A DNA stretch of 64,000 nucleotides, from the NCBI RefSeq assembly GCF_040436345.1, contig NC_133216.1, positions 20,175,792 to 20,239,791 of the forward strand. The letters run 5' to 3'. The position numbers and the translations under genes are program-made. The stretch's first letter is position 1. The number at the start of each line of letters is the position of its first letter. The notes beneath the pieces are model-generated. The model was not told the origin of the DNA. It searched no databases and worked only from the letters and a program-made list of their open reading frames with translations. Source of the DNA: Pagrus major. Its lineage: Eukaryota; Chordata; Actinopteri; Spariformes; Sparidae. Of this stretch, positions 62,960-64,000 are shown one piece after another.

Positions 62960-63171
62960 CTGACAGCGCACTGGCCGGTGTATGTGTAGTCAGAGACAGC
63001 TGTGAGGTGCAGATTACACTGGAGCTGATGAGAAGACACCAAGTCATCGGTTTATCTTCACATAAAGTAGCTTGCTGTACATATTCCTGGACTACAACTA
63101 ACTCATACCGGGACTACTTAACTTAGTCAACACAAAAACAGAAAGAAAACCGAAACAGTTTGATGACAAAG
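62960..63171 (+). other. presumed non-coding first exon of the rightmost gene
   Basis: The segment ends in a good donor, GACAAAG/GTGAGA at 63171/63172, and is followed by a CpG-containing intron start. It has no start codon that continues in frame into the next exon, so it is probably 5' UTR. The left boundary is not defined. Confidence 0.5.
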
Positions 63172-63929
63172 GTGAGATTTTATCCCGTGGGTTCGAGCCC
63201 AGCTCAGCTAACGTTAGCCTGTTTTAGCTAGTACGATATCGTGAGTAAGATGTTTGCTGTTATTGTCATTTAACAGTTGTTGCAACCGTGTGTTGTTAGG
63301 AAGAAACTAGCACTGTCGTTAATGTTATCTAATATTAACTTTTCCTCCAACGCGGAAAACAAGGCAGCTCAAAGTGTCCCACTGTCAGTGAGAGAGAGGC
63401 TGAGTAAACAGTGACAATTGAAACCTAGAAAATTAAAATAATTTTGAGCAGCTGAAATGTGCTGTGAGTTAAGCTGCTTTGGTTTTCTGTCCCACAGTAT
63501 GAAAATCACACAACCTCAGCTTGTGCCTGGCATGTAAATCTTCAGAGGCACAAACTAGTCCTGGTCTCACAGAGCTGATGTGATTTACATAAATATGTGA
63601 TTGTAATTTGGATGATTTTTAAGTCATTTTTAATCATTTGTAAAGTATGAATTCAACACTCACCTGCAAATGTTTTATTATCTCCATTTATGTCTATATA
63701 AATGTAATACTTTGAGGTTTTGGCTGTTGGTCAGGGTAAGTAAGCAGCTGTAAACCCTCACTTTGGCCATTTCTCATGGTTGGTATTTGATTTAATTATT
63801 TATTATTTGGAAAATACTCTGCTCTCTCAACTTCGTATTTCTCTATCTAAACACAGCCTGTGAGCTTGTTGAAATCCTTCACTTCACTGTTGATATTAAC
63901 TTTAAATGAGGGTTGTGTTTTTTCTGCAG
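63172..63929 (+). other. first intron of the rightmost gene
   Basis: It runs from GTGAGA to TTTCTGCAG (63921-63929). No repeat or other feature was recognised. Confidence 0.5.
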
Positions 63930-63943
63930 CCGACTGACAGGAG

Positions 63944-64000
63944 ATGTGTGCTGCTGTGTATGTCCTGTCAACGGTAACGGGCTACGTGCTCACCTCTGCC
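63944..64000 (+). CDS. start of an unrecognised protein gene, cut by the window edge
   Basis: After an acceptor (TTTTTTCTGCAG/CCGACTG) the first ATG has a fair context (CAGGAGATGT) and opens 19 codons, MCAAVYVLSTVTGYVLTSA, to the window edge. The peptide is hydrophobic and could be a signal sequence or first membrane segment. In human the gene beyond TMEM120A is STYXL1, but this start does not resemble what I know of STYXL1, so no name is given. Confidence 0.5.
   Translation, partial: MCAAVYVLSTVTGYVLTSA

Overview
The window is vertebrate nuclear DNA, almost certainly from a bony fish. The genes are intron-rich with GT-AG splice sites, and they are spaced compactly. Introns carry (CA)n microsatellites and many short inverted-repeat elements of the kinds common in teleosts, plus one decayed Tc1/mariner-like element. 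No bacterial, plasmid or viral gene was seen. Because the genes are split, each was rebuilt exon by exon by checking splice sites and reading phase across every junction.

Layout, left to right. (1) 409-3721, plus strand: the last three coding exons of a gene that begins outside the window; its product is a Ser/Pro-rich tail that I do not recognise. (2) 6563-23924, minus: complete mmp28 (epilysin), a secreted furin-activated matrix metalloproteinase, 8 coding exons, 507 or 521 residues. (3) 24645-34019, minus: complete FET-family RNA-binding protein, best taf15, 16 coding exons, 436 residues. (4) 37228-52676 plus a non-coding first exon ending at 55884, minus: complete por (NADPH-cytochrome P450 reductase), 15 coding exons, 675 residues. 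(5) 58271-61659, minus: complete tmem120a, 12 coding exons, 339 residues. (6) from about 62960, plus: a non-coding first exon and the first 19 codons of a gene that leaves the window on the right.

The genes do not form an operon or pathway: extracellular proteolysis, RNA processing, microsomal electron transfer and a nuclear-envelope/ER membrane protein sit side by side. The order is still informative. MMP28 and TAF15 are neighbours on human 17q12, and POR and TMEM120A are neighbours on human 7q11.23; here the two pairs are joined in one block.

The most unusual non-genic structures are: an about 880-bp near-identical direct duplication in two introns of por, one copy bracketed by a 45-bp direct repeat; a decayed Tc1-like element in taf15; a 540-bp imperfect palindrome in mmp28; and a short inverted-repeat element nested inside an older repeat upstream of por. 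I found no convincing new biological system; the findings below are candidates for checking.
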